The position numbers were made by a program, and so were the translations under genes. This document shows, one piece after another, positions 1 through 9,081 of a stretch of 64,000 nt of DNA. The notes beneath the pieces are model-generated. The model was not told where the DNA came from. It ran no database searches and saw nothing but the letters and a program-made list of their open reading frames with translations. Positions within the stretch are counted from its first letter, which is position 1; each line of letters begins with the position of its first letter. The stretch covers positions 1 to 64,000 of the forward strand of contig NZ_FZPA01000011.1 in NCBI RefSeq assembly GCF_900188185.1. The letters are read 5' to 3'. This DNA is from Sphingopyxis indica. GTDB lineage: Bacteria; Pseudomonadota; Alphaproteobacteria; Sphingomonadales; Sphingomonadaceae.

Positions 1-113
1 TCGAACAGCGCTCCTCAAGCGATAAATGACGGTATCTCGACATGGCACCACCTGCTTGAGGTGTTGCACTTCGTTTGTGAACTCAGGGGGGTCCATGATT
101 TCGGCGCTGCCAT

Positions 114-141
114 GGATCCCGGATCAAGTCCGGGATGACGA
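114..141. repeat. Single copy of a short palindromic repeat (REP-like)
   Basis: A short palindrome with arms CCCGGA and TCCGGG around a TCAAG loop, followed by GATGACGAA. The same unit forms half of the element at 11352-11422. It lies downstream of the lipoprotein gene that ends at 224. Positions 1-113 show nothing else I can support. Confidence 0.7.
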
Positions 142-223
142 AAGAGAGTGAATGGCCGCTCCCCACCCCAAAGCCGTCAACCGGCTTCAGGCTCGCAAAT
201 GACCGGGAGTGGAGGCGCGCGGA

Positions 224-643
224 TCAGGCGCCGGGGATCGAAGCGCTCGCGTCGCGGCCGTCGCCTTCGGGGGCGGCGAGGATGTCACGGGTGACGAGGC
301 CCTTGTCGACGACCTGCGTGTCGGCGCTGCCGACCTCGCTGCGGATGCCGGGGTCGGCGCGTGCGCCGTCGGCTTCATCGAGTATTTCGGTTTCGCTCGG
401 GCTGCGCGGCGCGGCGCCGCCGAACAGCGCGCGCAGCGTCTGCTCGGCTGCGGTCTCTCCGCCGCTGCGCGCGGCGCCGGGGGCGGGCGGGACGAGCGCG
501 AAGTCGGGCGGCACGACGAGCGGCGCCTGACGCGACACGGCGAATTCGTCGGGACGGTCGCGGCTGAACAGGCTGTTCGAGCCGCACGCCGACAGGGTCG
601 TCGCGGTCAGGGCGCTGGCGAGGATGAGGATGGTCCGGTTCAC
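224..643 (-). CDS. DUF3035 (BamF-like) outer-membrane lipoprotein
   Basis: A protein of about 139 residues with a short hydrophobic N-terminus ending in a lipobox (LSAC), so it should be lipidated and placed in the outer membrane. The middle is Pro/Ala-rich (VPPDFALVPPAPG), typical of the DUF3035 family, which Pfam connects to the beta-barrel assembly machine subunit BamF of alphaproteobacteria. I chose a GTG start at 643 because AGGAGAG lies a few bases upstream. The gene follows lspA after 26 nt on the same strand, so it is probably the last gene of the ileS-lspA transcription unit. LspA is the peptidase that would process its signal peptide. The family call rests on overall resemblance; the lipobox is directly visible. 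Confidence 0.75.
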   Translation of the reverse strand: MNRTILILASALTATTLSACGSNSLFSRDRPDEFAVSRQAPLVVPPDFALVPPAPGAARSGGETAAEQTLRALFGGAAPRSPSETEILDEADGARADPGIRSEVGSADTQVVDKGLVTRDILAAPEGDGRDASASIPGA

Positions 644-669
644 TGAAAAATCTCTCCTGATACGCCCCG

Positions 670-1209
670 TTAGTCGGTGGCGGCCCCGTCCGTCGAACGT
701 TCGGCCGCCGAAGGGGCCTTTTCGCGCAAGAGCAGCGCGCGCGCAACCAGCAAAAGCACCCCGATCGTGATGCACGCGTCGGCGACGTTGAAGATGAGGA
801 AGGGGCGAAATGTCCCGAAATGCAGGTCGGCGAAATCGACGACATAGCCGAAACGGATGCGGTCGAGAATATTGCCGATCGCGCCGCCGAGGATCAGCGC
901 GAGCGCGATCACGTCGCCCTTCGCCTTCTCGCGCGTCATCCAGAAGGCGACCGCGGCCGCGACGATCGCGGTGACCGCGACGAGGATCCAGCGCACCGTT
1001 TCGCCCCCGTCGGCGAACATCGACAACGAGATGCCGGTGTTTTCGGCCCATTGCAGGTTGAAGATCGGCAACAGCTCGATCCGCGCGCCGGGCTGCGTCT
1101 CCAGCGACAGCGGCACGGTGACGACCCATTTGGTCGCCTGGTCGAGCAGGAAGGCGGCGGCCGCGAGCAGCAGGCCGAAGCGCAGGTGCGGGGAACGGGT
1201 GGCGGTCAT
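670..1209 (-). CDS. lspA: Lipoprotein signal peptidase (signal peptidase II)
   Basis: A 179-residue inner-membrane aspartyl protease that removes the signal peptide from prolipoproteins after diacylglyceryl transfer. It has the usual four membrane segments and the conserved blocks NTGISLSMF, GNILDRIRFGYVVDF and FNVADACITIG, which carry the two catalytic aspartates. The length is normal for LspA. The ATG overlaps the ileS stop codon (ATGA), so translation is probably coupled to ileS. The ileS-lspA pairing is widely conserved in proteobacteria. Confidence 0.97.
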   Translation of the reverse strand: MTATRSPHLRFGLLLAAAAFLLDQATKWVVTVPLSLETQPGARIELLPIFNLQWAENTGISLSMFADGGETVRWILVAVTAIVAAAVAFWMTREKAKGDVIALALILGGAIGNILDRIRFGYVVDFADLHFGTFRPFLIFNVADACITIGVLLLVARALLLREKAPSAAERSTDGAATD

Positions 1210-4200
1210 GTCGCGTCCAATACCGTCTCGCAGCGATTGCACAAGGCGCCGTCTTCGGCGACCTCGGGCAGATGGCGCCAGCAGCGGCCGCATTTGTGGT
1301 TGGCGGTGCGCTTCACGTCCCAGTCGCCGTGATGGACAGTTGAGGTGATGAAAATCTCCTCGAAATCGACGTCGCCGCGGTCGTTCGGCAGCCAGACCTC
1401 GGCTTCGAGGCTGGAACGGATGACCTTCTCGCGGCGCAGCGGTTCGATGCGTTCGGTGACGAGCGCGCGCGTGTCGCGAATCCCTGCCCATTTCTCCTTC
1501 AGCCCGTCATTCCCGCGAAAGCGGGAATCCAGGGTGGAGTCGGCCGACGCACGCTCTGGATCCCCGCTTTCGCGGGGATGACGAATATCGGGAAGCGTGG
1601 GCCACTCGAGCAGATGCACACTGCCGCCGCCGGGATAGCGCGTGCCCCACACTTCCTCGGCGGTGAACACCAGCACCGGCGCCGCGTAGCGGACGAGCGC
1701 ATGGAAGAGGATATCGAGCACGGTGCGGTACGCGGCGCGCTCTGCCGTCTGATACCCGCTCGCCGGATTGACGTCGCAATAGAGCCGGTCCTTGCGGATA
1801 TCGAAGTAAAAGGCCGACAGATCCTCATTACAGAAGTCCGCAAGCGCGCGCGTATAGGCGTTGAAGTCGAAATCGTCGACCGCGCGCGCGAGCTTTGCGT
1901 CGAGGTCGGCAAGCAGCGCCAGCATATAACGCTCGAGCTCGGGCATCGCCGCGACATCGGCGACACGCTCGTCCTCGGTGAAACCTTCGAGCGCGCCGAG
2001 CAGGTAGCGGAAGGTGTTGCGCAGCTTGCGATACTGGTCGGCGACCCCGGCGAGGATTTCCTTGCCGATGCGGTGGTCCTCGGTGAAGTCGACCGACAGC
2101 GCCCACAGCCGCAGAATGTCGGCGCCATAGTCGCGCATCAGGTCGATCGGGCTGATCGTGTTGCCGAGCGACTTCGACATCTTCATGCCCTTGGCATCCA
2201 TGGTGAAGCCGTGGGTGAGGACGGCCTTATAGGGCGCGCGGCCGCGCGTGCCGCAGCTTTCGAGCAGCGACGACTGGAACCAGCCGCGATGCTGGTCCGA
2301 CCCTTCGAGATAGAGGTCGGCGCTGTGCGCCCCCCCGTCGCGGCGGACGAGCGCGGGCCATTTGCCGCTTTCGAGCACGAAGGCGTGGGTGCAGCCCGAA
2401 TCGAACCACACGTCGAGGATGTCGGTGACGCGCTCATAATCGGCGGCGTCATAGGCATCGCCCAGATATTCCTGCGCGCGCGCGTCGCTCCACGCATCGA
2501 CGCCGCCTTCCTTTACCGCAGCGACGATGCGGTCGTTGACTTGCCCGTCGATCAGATACTGGCCGGTCTTGCGGTTCACGAACAAAGTGATCGGCACGCC
2601 CCACGCGCGCTGGCGCGACAGCACCCAGTCGGGGCGCGTTTCGACCATGCTGCCGATGCGGTTGCGGCCCTTGGCAGGGACGAAGCGCGTGTCGGCGATC
2701 GCCTGCATCGCGAGCTCGCGCAGCGTCTCGCCGTCGCCTTGCGCGGCGCGGATGTTTGCTTCGTCGGCACAGCGCGGGGTGTCGCGGTCGATGACCTTGT
2801 CCATCGGCACGAACCATTGCGGCGTGCAGCGAAAGATCACCTTCGCCTTCGAGCGCCAGCTGTGCGGATAGCTGTGCGTGTAATCGGCGCTGGCAGCGAG
2901 CAGCGCGCCGGCGTCGCGCAGGTCGGTGCAGATCGGCCCGTCGGGGGCGTTGAACTTGGGATTGATGACGCTGCCAAGGCCGCCGAGCCACGCCCAGTCT
3001 TCGCGATATTTGCCGTCGCCCTCGACCGCGAAAACGGGGTGGATGTCATACTGCTTGCACAGCTCGAAATCATCCTCGCCATGGTCGGGCGACATATGGA
3101 CGAGCCCGGTGCCGCTGTCGGTGGTGACGAAATCGCCGGGCAGGAAGGGGCGGGGGCGGGCGAAGAAGTCCAGCGCGCGTTCCCAATCCTCGTCATTCCC
3201 GCGAAAGCGGGAATCCAGCGTGGGGTTGGCCGACGCACGCTCTGGATCCCCGCTTTCGCGGGGATGACGAAGATAATTATAGATCGGGTGGCGCGCGATG
3301 GTGCCGGCGAGGTCGGCGCCTTTGATGCTCGTGGCGTGGCCGCGTGAGACGAATGGCTCGATCACGACGGAACGTCCGTCGATGCTATCAGCATAGGGCG
3401 CAGGAAAGTTCCAGCGCTTCAGGACAGATTCAACAAGATCGCACGCGACGAGCAACATGAGATTGCGGTCGTTCCAAACGATATTGAGCAGGGAATATTC
3501 CACCTCCGGCCCATAGGCCAAGGCCTGGTTGACCGGGATCGTCCACGGCGTCGTCGTCCAGATCACCGCATAAGCGCCGACCAGCTCCGCGATCGGGCTC
3601 TCCACAATCTCGAACGCGACGTCGATCTGCGTCGAGACGATGTCCTCATATTCGACCTCGGCTTCGGCGAGGGCGGTCTTTTCGACCGGCGACCACATCA
3701 CCGGCTTGGCGCCGCGATAGAGCTGGCCCGACTCCGCAAATTTCATCAACTCGCGGACGATGGTGGCCTCGGCCTCATAATCCATCGTCAGGTACGGATG
3801 ATCCCAGTCGCCGCCGATGCCGAGCCGCTTCAGCTGCTCGCGCTGGACATCGACCCAATGCTGCGCATAGGCGCGGCATTCGGCGCGGAATTCCTCGACC
3901 GGAACCTCGTCCTTGTTGAGCTTTTTCTTGCGATACTGCTCCTCGACCTTCCACTCGATCGGCAGGCCGTGGCAATCCCAGCCCGGCACATAGGGCGCGT
4001 CCTTGCCCTTCAGCGTCTGGGTGCGGACGACCATGTCCTTCAGGATATGGTTGAGCGCATGGCCGATGTGCATGTCGCCATTGGCGTAGGGCGGGCCGTC
4101 GTGGAGGATGAACTGCGCGCGGTCCTGGCGCGACGCGCGAATCTGCCCCTCGAGGTCCTGCTCGAGCCATTTGGCGAGAATCGCCGGCTCCTTCTGCGGC

Positions 4201-4289
4201 AGGCCGGCCTTCATCGGAAAGTCGGTCCTGGGCAGGAAGACGGTGTCGCGATAGTCGCGGGTTTCGGCGGGAACGGGCGTGTCGGTCAT
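1206..4289 (-). CDS. ileS: Isoleucyl-tRNA synthetase carrying two in-frame repeat insertions
   Basis: A 1027-residue cytoplasmic class I aminoacyl-tRNA synthetase that charges tRNA-Ile. HIGH is at residues 74-77, the KMSKS block near residue 705, the CP1 editing region around GTGLVHMSPDHGEDD, and the C-terminal zinc site has CGRCW and CNRC. I took the ATG at 4289, which begins MTDTPVPAET; an upstream extension of the frame has no family resemblance. Two stretches reading HPRESGDPERASA...LDSRFRGND are translations of the 80-bp palindromic elements at 3191-3270 and 1505-1584. The first sits in the editing domain before the GTG motif. The second sits between the anticodon-binding and C-terminal domains. 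The frame stays open through both, so the gene is probably functional. Confidence 0.97.
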   Translation of the reverse strand: MTDTPVPAETRDYRDTVFLPRTDFPMKAGLPQKEPAILAKWLEQDLEGQIRASRQDRAQFILHDGPPYANGDMHIGHALNHILKDMVVRTQTLKGKDAPYVPGWDCHGLPIEWKVEEQYRKKKLNKDEVPVEEFRAECRAYAQHWVDVQREQLKRLGIGGDWDHPYLTMDYEAEATIVRELMKFAESGQLYRGAKPVMWSPVEKTALAEAEVEYEDIVSTQIDVAFEIVESPIAELVGAYAVIWTTTPWTIPVNQALAYGPEVEYSLLNIVWNDRNLMLLVACDLVESVLKRWNFPAPYADSIDGRSVVIEPFVSRGHATSIKGADLAGTIARHPIYNYLRHPRESGDPERASANPTLDSRFRGNDEDWERALDFFARPRPFLPGDFVTTDSGTGLVHMSPDHGEDDFELCKQYDIHPVFAVEGDGKYREDWAWLGGLGSVINPKFNAPDGPICTDLRDAGALLAASADYTHSYPHSWRSKAKVIFRCTPQWFVPMDKVIDRDTPRCADEANIRAAQGDGETLRELAMQAIADTRFVPAKGRNRIGSMVETRPDWVLSRQRAWGVPITLFVNRKTGQYLIDGQVNDRIVAAVKEGGVDAWSDARAQEYLGDAYDAADYERVTDILDVWFDSGCTHAFVLESGKWPALVRRDGGAHSADLYLEGSDQHRGWFQSSLLESCGTRGRAPYKAVLTHGFTMDAKGMKMSKSLGNTISPIDLMRDYGADILRLWALSVDFTEDHRIGKEILAGVADQYRKLRNTFRYLLGALEGFTEDERVADVAAMPELERYMLALLADLDAKLARAVDDFDFNAYTRALADFCNEDLSAFYFDIRKDRLYCDVNPASGYQTAERAAYRTVLDILFHALVRYAAPVLVFTAEEVWGTRYPGGGSVHLLEWPTLPDIRHPRESGDPERASADSTLDSRFRGNDGLKEKWAGIRDTRALVTERIEPLRREKVIRSSLEAEVWLPNDRGDVDFEEIFITSTVHHGDWDVKRTANHKCGRCWRHLPEVAEDGALCNRCETVLDAT
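1505..1584. repeat. 80-bp palindromic element inside ileS (copy 2)
   Basis: The left half has the hairpin CCCGCGAAAGCGGG and the right half has CCCCGCTTTCGCGGGG, separated by a GC-rich spacer. It is nearly identical to the copy at 3191-3270 and in the same orientation. Read with the gene it encodes RHPRESGDPERASAD and LDSRFRGND. Confidence 0.9.
3191..3270. repeat. 80-bp palindromic element inside ileS (copy 1)
   Basis: Same structure as the copy at 1505-1584, with hairpin arms CCCGCGAAAGCGGG and CCCCGCTTTCGCGGGG. It interrupts the editing domain of IleRS without breaking the frame. Confidence 0.9.
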
Positions 4290-4387
4290 GGTGCGCGCGC
4301 TTAGCGCAGTTTTGCTGCGGCGCAAAGAAGCGCGAGCAGCAGGTTCCAAAAGATTCGCGCAAAGGCGCAGAGGCACGGAAATTTTGG

Positions 4388-4533
4388 TTCACGCGAAGAC
4401 GCGAAGGCGCGAAGAGGTCGGCTTGGCTGCGAAGCGGCCTTCTGATTCTCGCCGCGTCATGGCACGGCGTCGATCGGAAGAAGGGCCTTTCGGCCCGAAC
4501 CATCTTCTTCGCGCCTTCGCGTCTTCGCGTGAA
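4388..4533. repeat. Perfect 27-bp inverted repeat between ileS and ribF
   Basis: The arms at 4388-4414 and 4507-4533 are exact reverse complements built from a GCGAAG-type motif (CGCGAAGACGCGAAGGCGCG), with 92 bp between them. A diverged related motif lies at about 4350-4380. It occupies most of the 284-bp gap between ribF and ileS and has no open frame of its own that looks coding. Confidence 0.8.
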
Positions 4534-4573
4534 ACCCTTCTTCTTTCTCTTTTCTCGGCGGCCGCTGTGCGAA

Positions 4574-5509
4574 TCAAATATCCGCGAGCAGCGCCTTCGC
4601 TCGTTCGCAATCGGCCGCGATCTGCGCCGTCAGCGCGTCCATGTCGTCGAACTTCGCTTCGTCGCGCAAGAAAGCGTGGAAGGCGACGTCGATTTCCTGC
4701 CCGTAAAGATCGCCCGAAAAATCGAAGAAATGCGGCTCGAGCAATTCCTTGGGCGGGTCGAAGCTGGGGCGGATGCCGAGGTTCGCGGCTCCTTTCAGGA
4801 TGCGGCCGTCGGGCAGGCGGCCGGTGACGGCATAGATGCCGTAGCGCGGGCGCAGATAGGGCCCCATGTCGATATTCGCGGTCGGAAAGCCGAGCAGGCG
4901 GCCGTTCCTGTCGCCGTGCTGGACGGCGCCGCGCACGGTGAAGGGGCGCGTCAGGAGCCGCGTCGCGGTCGCGCAGTCGCCCGCCTGCAGCGCTTCGCGG
5001 ATGCGGCTCGACGAGATCACCTCGTCGGCGTCGTCGACGGGCGACACCATCTCGGTGAAGAAGCCGAGGCGGCGGGCATGGTCGGCGAGCGTCACGACAT
5101 TGCCGCCGCGCCCCTTGCCAAAGACGAAGTCGCTTCCGGTGACGACCCCCGCGGCGCCGAAACGATCGAGGAGCAGGCCGGTGATGAAATCCTCGGCGCT
5201 CGTGCCCGCGAGCGCGGCGTCGAAGGGCAGGACGAGCATCGCGTCGGCACCCGCCGCGCCGAACAGCTCCTGCCTTTGGTCGAGCGTGGTCAGGCGGAAG
5301 GGGGCGACGTCGGGCTTGAAGAAGCGCACCGGATGCGGGTCGAAGGTCGCGACGATCGCGGGGCGGCCGTCATCCTTCGCATGATGCACCGCGCGGCCGA
5401 CGACCGCCTGATGCCCGGCGTGGAAGCCGTCGAAATTGCCGAGCGCGATCACCCCGCCGCGCAGCGGATCGGCGATGCGATCGTGGCCGTCGAGGCGGAC
5501 CGCGGTCAC
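4574..5509 (-). CDS. ribF: Bifunctional riboflavin kinase / FAD synthetase
   Basis: A 311-residue cytoplasmic enzyme that makes FMN from riboflavin and then FAD. The N-terminal adenylyltransferase domain has the nucleotide-binding block GNFDGFHAGHQ and the ISSSRIREAL motif. The C-terminal flavokinase domain has GFPTANID and the YGIYAV stretch. The length is typical. It lies upstream of ileS on the same strand, an order conserved in many proteobacteria, although a 284-bp repeat-containing gap separates them here. Confidence 0.96.
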   Translation of the reverse strand: MTAVRLDGHDRIADPLRGGVIALGNFDGFHAGHQAVVGRAVHHAKDDGRPAIVATFDPHPVRFFKPDVAPFRLTTLDQRQELFGAAGADAMLVLPFDAALAGTSAEDFITGLLLDRFGAAGVVTGSDFVFGKGRGGNVVTLADHARRLGFFTEMVSPVDDADEVISSSRIREALQAGDCATATRLLTRPFTVRGAVQHGDRNGRLLGFPTANIDMGPYLRPRYGIYAVTGRLPDGRILKGAANLGIRPSFDPPKELLEPHFFDFSGDLYGQEIDVAFHAFLRDEAKFDDMDALTAQIAADCERAKALLADI

Positions 5510-5524
5510 GTGACAAACTTTCCC

Positions 5525-5635
5525 CGTTCGCCCTGAGGAAGCGCTGAGCGAAGTCGAAGCGCTGTCTCGAAGGGTCCTTCGAGACGGAAAAGACCCTTCG
5601 ACGGGCTCAGGGTCTTTCTCTCCTCAGGACGAACG
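5525..5635. repeat. 110-bp nested palindromic repeat
   Basis: The outer arms CGTTCGCCCTGAGGA (5525-5539) and TCCTCAGGACGAACG (5621-5635) pair with one bulged base. An inner perfect palindrome at 5564-5585 has 10-bp arms GTCTCGAAGG and CCTTCGAGAC. It fills the gap between the dipeptidase and ribF genes. Confidence 0.8.
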
Positions 5636-5651
5636 GATTTCAGAGCCGGCT

Positions 5652-6833
5652 TCATATCGCGGCGCCCATCGGCACGATCCCCGCGCGCAGCACGCGGATC
5701 GCATTGCCGCCCATCGCGGCGCGAATCTCGTCGTCGGTGAAGCCCGCGTCGATCAGCGCCTGCGTCACCTGCACCAGCTGCGACGTGTCGAAACGCACCG
5801 TCGTCGCGCCGTCATAATCGCTGCCGAGCGCGACATGCTCGATCCCGACGAGATCGCGCACATGCTTCATCGCCCTCGCGATGCTGGCGGGCGACAGGTC
5901 GCACACCGCGGCGTCCCAATAGCCGATGCCGATCAGCCCGCCGGTCGCGGCGACCCCGCGAATTTCGGCGTCGGAGAGGTTGCGGTTGACCTTGCACGTC
6001 GCCTGCACCCCGCCGTGGCTCGATACCACCGGGCGCCGCGCCATTTCGAGCAGGTCGGCGACGCCCGCGTGGCTCAAATGGGCGATGTCGACGATCATGC
6101 CCTTATCCTCCATCGCGCGCACGACCCGGCGCCCGAAGGGGGTGAGCCCGCCCTTCTTCAGCCCGTGCATCGAGCCCGCGAGGCGGTTGTCGAAGAAATG
6201 GGTGAGCCCCGCCATGCGGAAGCCTGCGGCGCGGAGCTTGTCGAGATTGGCGATGTCGCCTTCGAGGTCCTGCAGCCCCTCGATGCTGAGCAGCGCGCCG
6301 ACCGGCACCGCCTTGCCGCCGCGCCGCGCAGCGAACAGCGCATCCAGATCGACCGGGTTCGCGACGGCGCGCAATTGGCCGTTCGACGCCGCTTCGGCGC
6401 GGTGCAGCTTTTCGGCGTGCCACAGCGAGCGTTCGAGCAGCGAACCCCAGGTGCGCACCGGCTGGAGCTGGGCAATGACCAGGCCGGTGATATTGTCGCC
6501 GTCGGCGCTGTTCGCGTCGTAATTCTGCCCCTTTGGCGTCTTGCTGACGCTCGAAAAGATTTGCAGCGCGACATGCCCCTCTTCGAGCCGCGGCAGGTCG
6601 ACATGGCCGCGGTCGGCGCGGTCGAGCAGGCTGCGCTTCCACAGCAAAGTGTCGCTGTGCAGGTCGACGATGGTGAGGCTGCGGTGGAGCGCACGCGCAT
6701 GTTCGCTCACCGGCGGCAGCGCGCCGCCCTCGACCTTGTTCATGCTGCGCTCGATCATCGCGGGGCCGAGCAGGAAGAAGGCGCCGGCGGCGACCAGCAG
6801 CAGCGCGAGAAGGCCGATGATCCAGCGGCGCAT
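5652..6833 (-). CDS. Membrane-anchored zinc dipeptidase (renal dipeptidase family)
   Basis: A 393-residue metallopeptidase of the M19 family, which hydrolyses dipeptides at a binuclear zinc site. Metal-ligand blocks are visible in order: VDLHSDTLLW (HxD), SIEGL (bridging Glu), VDIAHLSH, SSHGG and LGSDYDG. One N-terminal membrane segment (IIGLLALLLVAAGAFFLL) should hold it in the inner membrane facing the periplasm. The ATG at 6833 overlaps the folA stop by one base (TGATG), so it is translationally coupled to dihydrofolate reductase. That partner is unusual; no functional link is obvious. Confidence 0.9.
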   Translation of the reverse strand: MRRWIIGLLALLLVAAGAFFLLGPAMIERSMNKVEGGALPPVSEHARALHRSLTIVDLHSDTLLWKRSLLDRADRGHVDLPRLEEGHVALQIFSSVSKTPKGQNYDANSADGDNITGLVIAQLQPVRTWGSLLERSLWHAEKLHRAEAASNGQLRAVANPVDLDALFAARRGGKAVPVGALLSIEGLQDLEGDIANLDKLRAAGFRMAGLTHFFDNRLAGSMHGLKKGGLTPFGRRVVRAMEDKGMIVDIAHLSHAGVADLLEMARRPVVSSHGGVQATCKVNRNLSDAEIRGVAATGGLIGIGYWDAAVCDLSPASIARAMKHVRDLVGIEHVALGSDYDGATTVRFDTSQLVQVTQALIDAGFTDDEIRAAMGGNAIRVLRAGIVPMGAAI

Positions 6834-7324
6834 CAGCGGCGCCGGGTCAGCGTGACGAAGGCATGCGCCGGGCGGCCCTCGGCGGCGGGATGCGCCTCGC
6901 GCGCCACCTCTTGCCATTCGGCGGGGTCGGGGGCGTCGATCACCGCGTCGCCCGCGGGTTCGATCGCCACTTCGGTCAGGTCGATGCGGTCGGCGAGCGG
7001 CAGGAAGAGGCGATAGATTTCGGCGCCGCCGATCACCATCACCTGCGGCGCATTGGCCATGCGCAGCGCCTCTTCGACGCTGTGCGCAACTTCGGCATTC
7101 TCGTCCTGCCAGCCGGTATCGCGGGTGAGGACGATGTGCCGCCGCCCCTCGAGCACCGCGGGCAGGCTGTCGAAGGTCTTGCGCCCCATGATCATCGGGC
7201 GCCCCATCGTGCGCTGCTTGAAGCGGCGCAGGTCGGCGGGAAGGTGCCACGGCAGCTTGCCGCCCGCCCCGATCACGCCATTGGCGGCGCGGGCGAGGAT
7301 CAAAGTGATCTCGGGATGATTCAT
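6833..7324 (-). CDS. folA: Dihydrofolate reductase
   Basis: A 163-residue cytoplasmic enzyme that reduces dihydrofolate to tetrahydrofolate with NADPH. Motifs seen are ARAANGVIGAGGKLPWHLPADLRRF (substrate and Met20 loop), MGRKTFDSLP (NADPH binding) and VIGGAEIYRLF. The catalytic acidic residue is the Asp in PADLRRF. The ATG overlaps the purK stop (ATGA) and its stop overlaps the dipeptidase start, so it is the middle gene of a coupled chain. One-carbon folates feed purine synthesis, consistent with the purEK neighbours. Confidence 0.95.
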   Translation of the reverse strand: MNHPEITLILARAANGVIGAGGKLPWHLPADLRRFKQRTMGRPMIMGRKTFDSLPAVLEGRRHIVLTRDTGWQDENAEVAHSVEEALRMANAPQVMVIGGAEIYRLFLPLADRIDLTEVAIEPAGDAVIDAPDPAEWQEVAREAHPAAEGRPAHAFVTLTRRR

Positions 7325-8394
7325 GCGGGAGAGATTCCGACCCAAGTGACGTGACCGAGCTTGCGACCGTCGCGCACGTCGGTCTTGCCATAGTGATGCA
7401 CATGTGCGCCCGGCTCGGCAAGCAGGCGCGGCACGCTTTCGATGCCGGCGCCTATCAGGTTGCGCATCGTCACCGGGAGCAGCGGCACTGCCGTGTCGCC
7501 GAGCGGCAGGCCGGCGACGGCGCGGATATGATTTTCAAACTGGCTCGTGGTCGCGCCCTCGATCGTCCAGTGGCCGCTGTTGTGGACGCGCGGCGCCATT
7601 TCGTTGAACACCGGCCCCGTGTCTGTCGCGAAAAATTCGCCCGTCAGGACGCCGACATAGTCGAGCGCCTCGGCGATCTTTGCCATCATCGCGCGCGCTT
7701 CTGCCTGCTGCTCGATCACGATCGGCGGCGGCGGCAGCATCGAGGCGCTGAGAATGCCGCCCGCATGGACGTTGAGCGGCGAATCCCAGAAGCGCGTCTC
7801 GCCGCCCGCCCCGCGCACCATCAGCACCGAAAATTCGTGCGCGAAGGCGACGAAGCCTTCGAGGATCGCGGGATGGCGGCCGATCGTCTCCCACGCTTCG
7901 TCGGCATCCGATGCGTCGGCAAGCCGCGCCTGCCCCTTGCCGTCATAACCCATGCGTGCCGTTTTGAGGATAGCGGGCGCGCCGATTTCGGCGATCGCGG
8001 CATCGAGCGCGGCGCGGTCGGGAACCGGCGCGAAAGGCGCGGTGCGGCCGCCGAGACCGGCGACGAAGCGCTTCTCGGCGAGGCGGTCCTGCGCGATTTC
8101 GAGTGCCGCGGCGCCGGGTCGCACCGCGACGTGGCCCGACAGGAAGCGCACGGTATCGACCGGAACATTCTCGAACTCGAGCGTGACGACATCGCACGCC
8201 GCGGCGAAGGCGGCGAGGCGCGGTTCGTCGTCCCACGCGGCCTGCACATGATGCGCCGCTACGTCCGCCGCGACGCTTTCATGCTCGGGGGCATAGATAT
8301 GCGTTCTATAGCCGAGCTGCGCCGCAGCGAGGCCCAGCATCCGGCCGAGCTGGCCGCCGCCCAATATGCCGATGGTCGAGCCCGGTGGCAGCAC
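7321..8394 (-). CDS. purK: N5-carboxyaminoimidazole ribonucleotide synthase
   Basis: A 357-residue ATP-grasp enzyme that carboxylates AIR to N5-CAIR in purine biosynthesis. It begins with a GILGGGQLGRML nucleotide-binding stretch, and later shows ILEGFVAFAHEFSVLMVRG and FNEMAPRVHNSGHWTIEG, typical of PurK. The frame is open further upstream, but I chose the GTG at 8394. It follows the purE stop by 4 nt, has GAGGG upstream and gives the normal family length. It is coupled to purE and folA. Confidence 0.95.
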   Translation of the reverse strand: MLPPGSTIGILGGGQLGRMLGLAAAQLGYRTHIYAPEHESVAADVAAHHVQAAWDDEPRLAAFAAACDVVTLEFENVPVDTVRFLSGHVAVRPGAAALEIAQDRLAEKRFVAGLGGRTAPFAPVPDRAALDAAIAEIGAPAILKTARMGYDGKGQARLADASDADEAWETIGRHPAILEGFVAFAHEFSVLMVRGAGGETRFWDSPLNVHAGGILSASMLPPPPIVIEQQAEARAMMAKIAEALDYVGVLTGEFFATDTGPVFNEMAPRVHNSGHWTIEGATTSQFENHIRAVAGLPLGDTAVPLLPVTMRNLIGAGIESVPRLLAEPGAHVHHYGKTDVRDGRKLGHVTWVGISPA

Positions 8395-8398
8395 GCGT

Positions 8399-8896
8399 TC
8401 AGCCCTCGCGCACCGGAGCGGGAGCGACGCTTTCGGTCTGCGCGGCGCGCCACGCATCGAGCTTCTGCGCGAGACCGGGATCGTCACCGGCGAGCAGCGC
8501 CGCCGCGAACAGGCCGGCGTTGGTCGCGCCGGCCTTGCCGATCGCGAAGGTCGCGACGGGGACGCCGCCGGGCATCTGGACGATCGACAGCAGGCTGTCC
8601 ATGCCGCTCAAGGCCGCCGACTGCACCGGCACGCCGAGCACCGGGACGCGCGTCATCGAAGCGACCATGCCGGGCAGGTGCGCGGCGCCGCCGGCGCCCG
8701 CGATGATCGCGCGCAGCCCGCGGCCCGCCGCGCCCTTCGCATAATCGACGAGGCGGTCGGGGGTGCGGTGCGCCGACACGATATGGACCTCGTGCGCGAT
8801 ACCGAACTCTTCGAGAATCTGGACCGCGTGCGCCATCGTCGGCCAGTCCGACTGGCTGCCCATGATGACGCCCACCTGCGGCGCGCTGTCGCCCAT
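8399..8896 (-). CDS. purE: N5-carboxyaminoimidazole ribonucleotide mutase
   Basis: A 165-residue class I PurE that converts N5-CAIR to CAIR, the step after PurK. Motifs are [30 protein letters not shown] and [20 protein letters not shown] lies 8 nt before the ATG at 8896, which makes this start better than a TTG two codons upstream. It is first in the purE-purK-folA-dipeptidase chain. The upstream region runs divergently to the GGDEF gene. Confidence 0.97.
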   Translation of the reverse strand: MGDSAPQVGVIMGSQSDWPTMAHAVQILEEFGIAHEVHIVSAHRTPDRLVDYAKGAAGRGLRAIIAGAGGAAHLPGMVASMTRVPVLGVPVQSAALSGMDSLLSIVQMPGGVPVATFAIGKAGATNAGLFAAALLAGDDPGLAQKLDAWRAAQTESVAPAPVREG

Positions 8897-9081
8897 TCGC
8901 AATCCCTCCTGTCCGGCGATTCACCGCCGTGTCCGTCCCCTAGCGGCTCATAATGGGACGGGCAACGCCGTCGATTCGCCGAGCGTTTACCGATTGGTAT
9001 GAAGTCGTGGTTATCGTGGGGTGTAACGAGACCGACGGCATTCCGCCGGCGGCTATTTTCGCTACGCGCCGGGGACTAGGC

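Noticed and set aside
1578-3347. A 589-codon open frame on the plus strand
   Set aside because: It is antisense to ileS, which has full family motifs. Long antisense frames are expected at this GC content, and the translation is Arg/Ala/Gly-rich without a recognisable fold.
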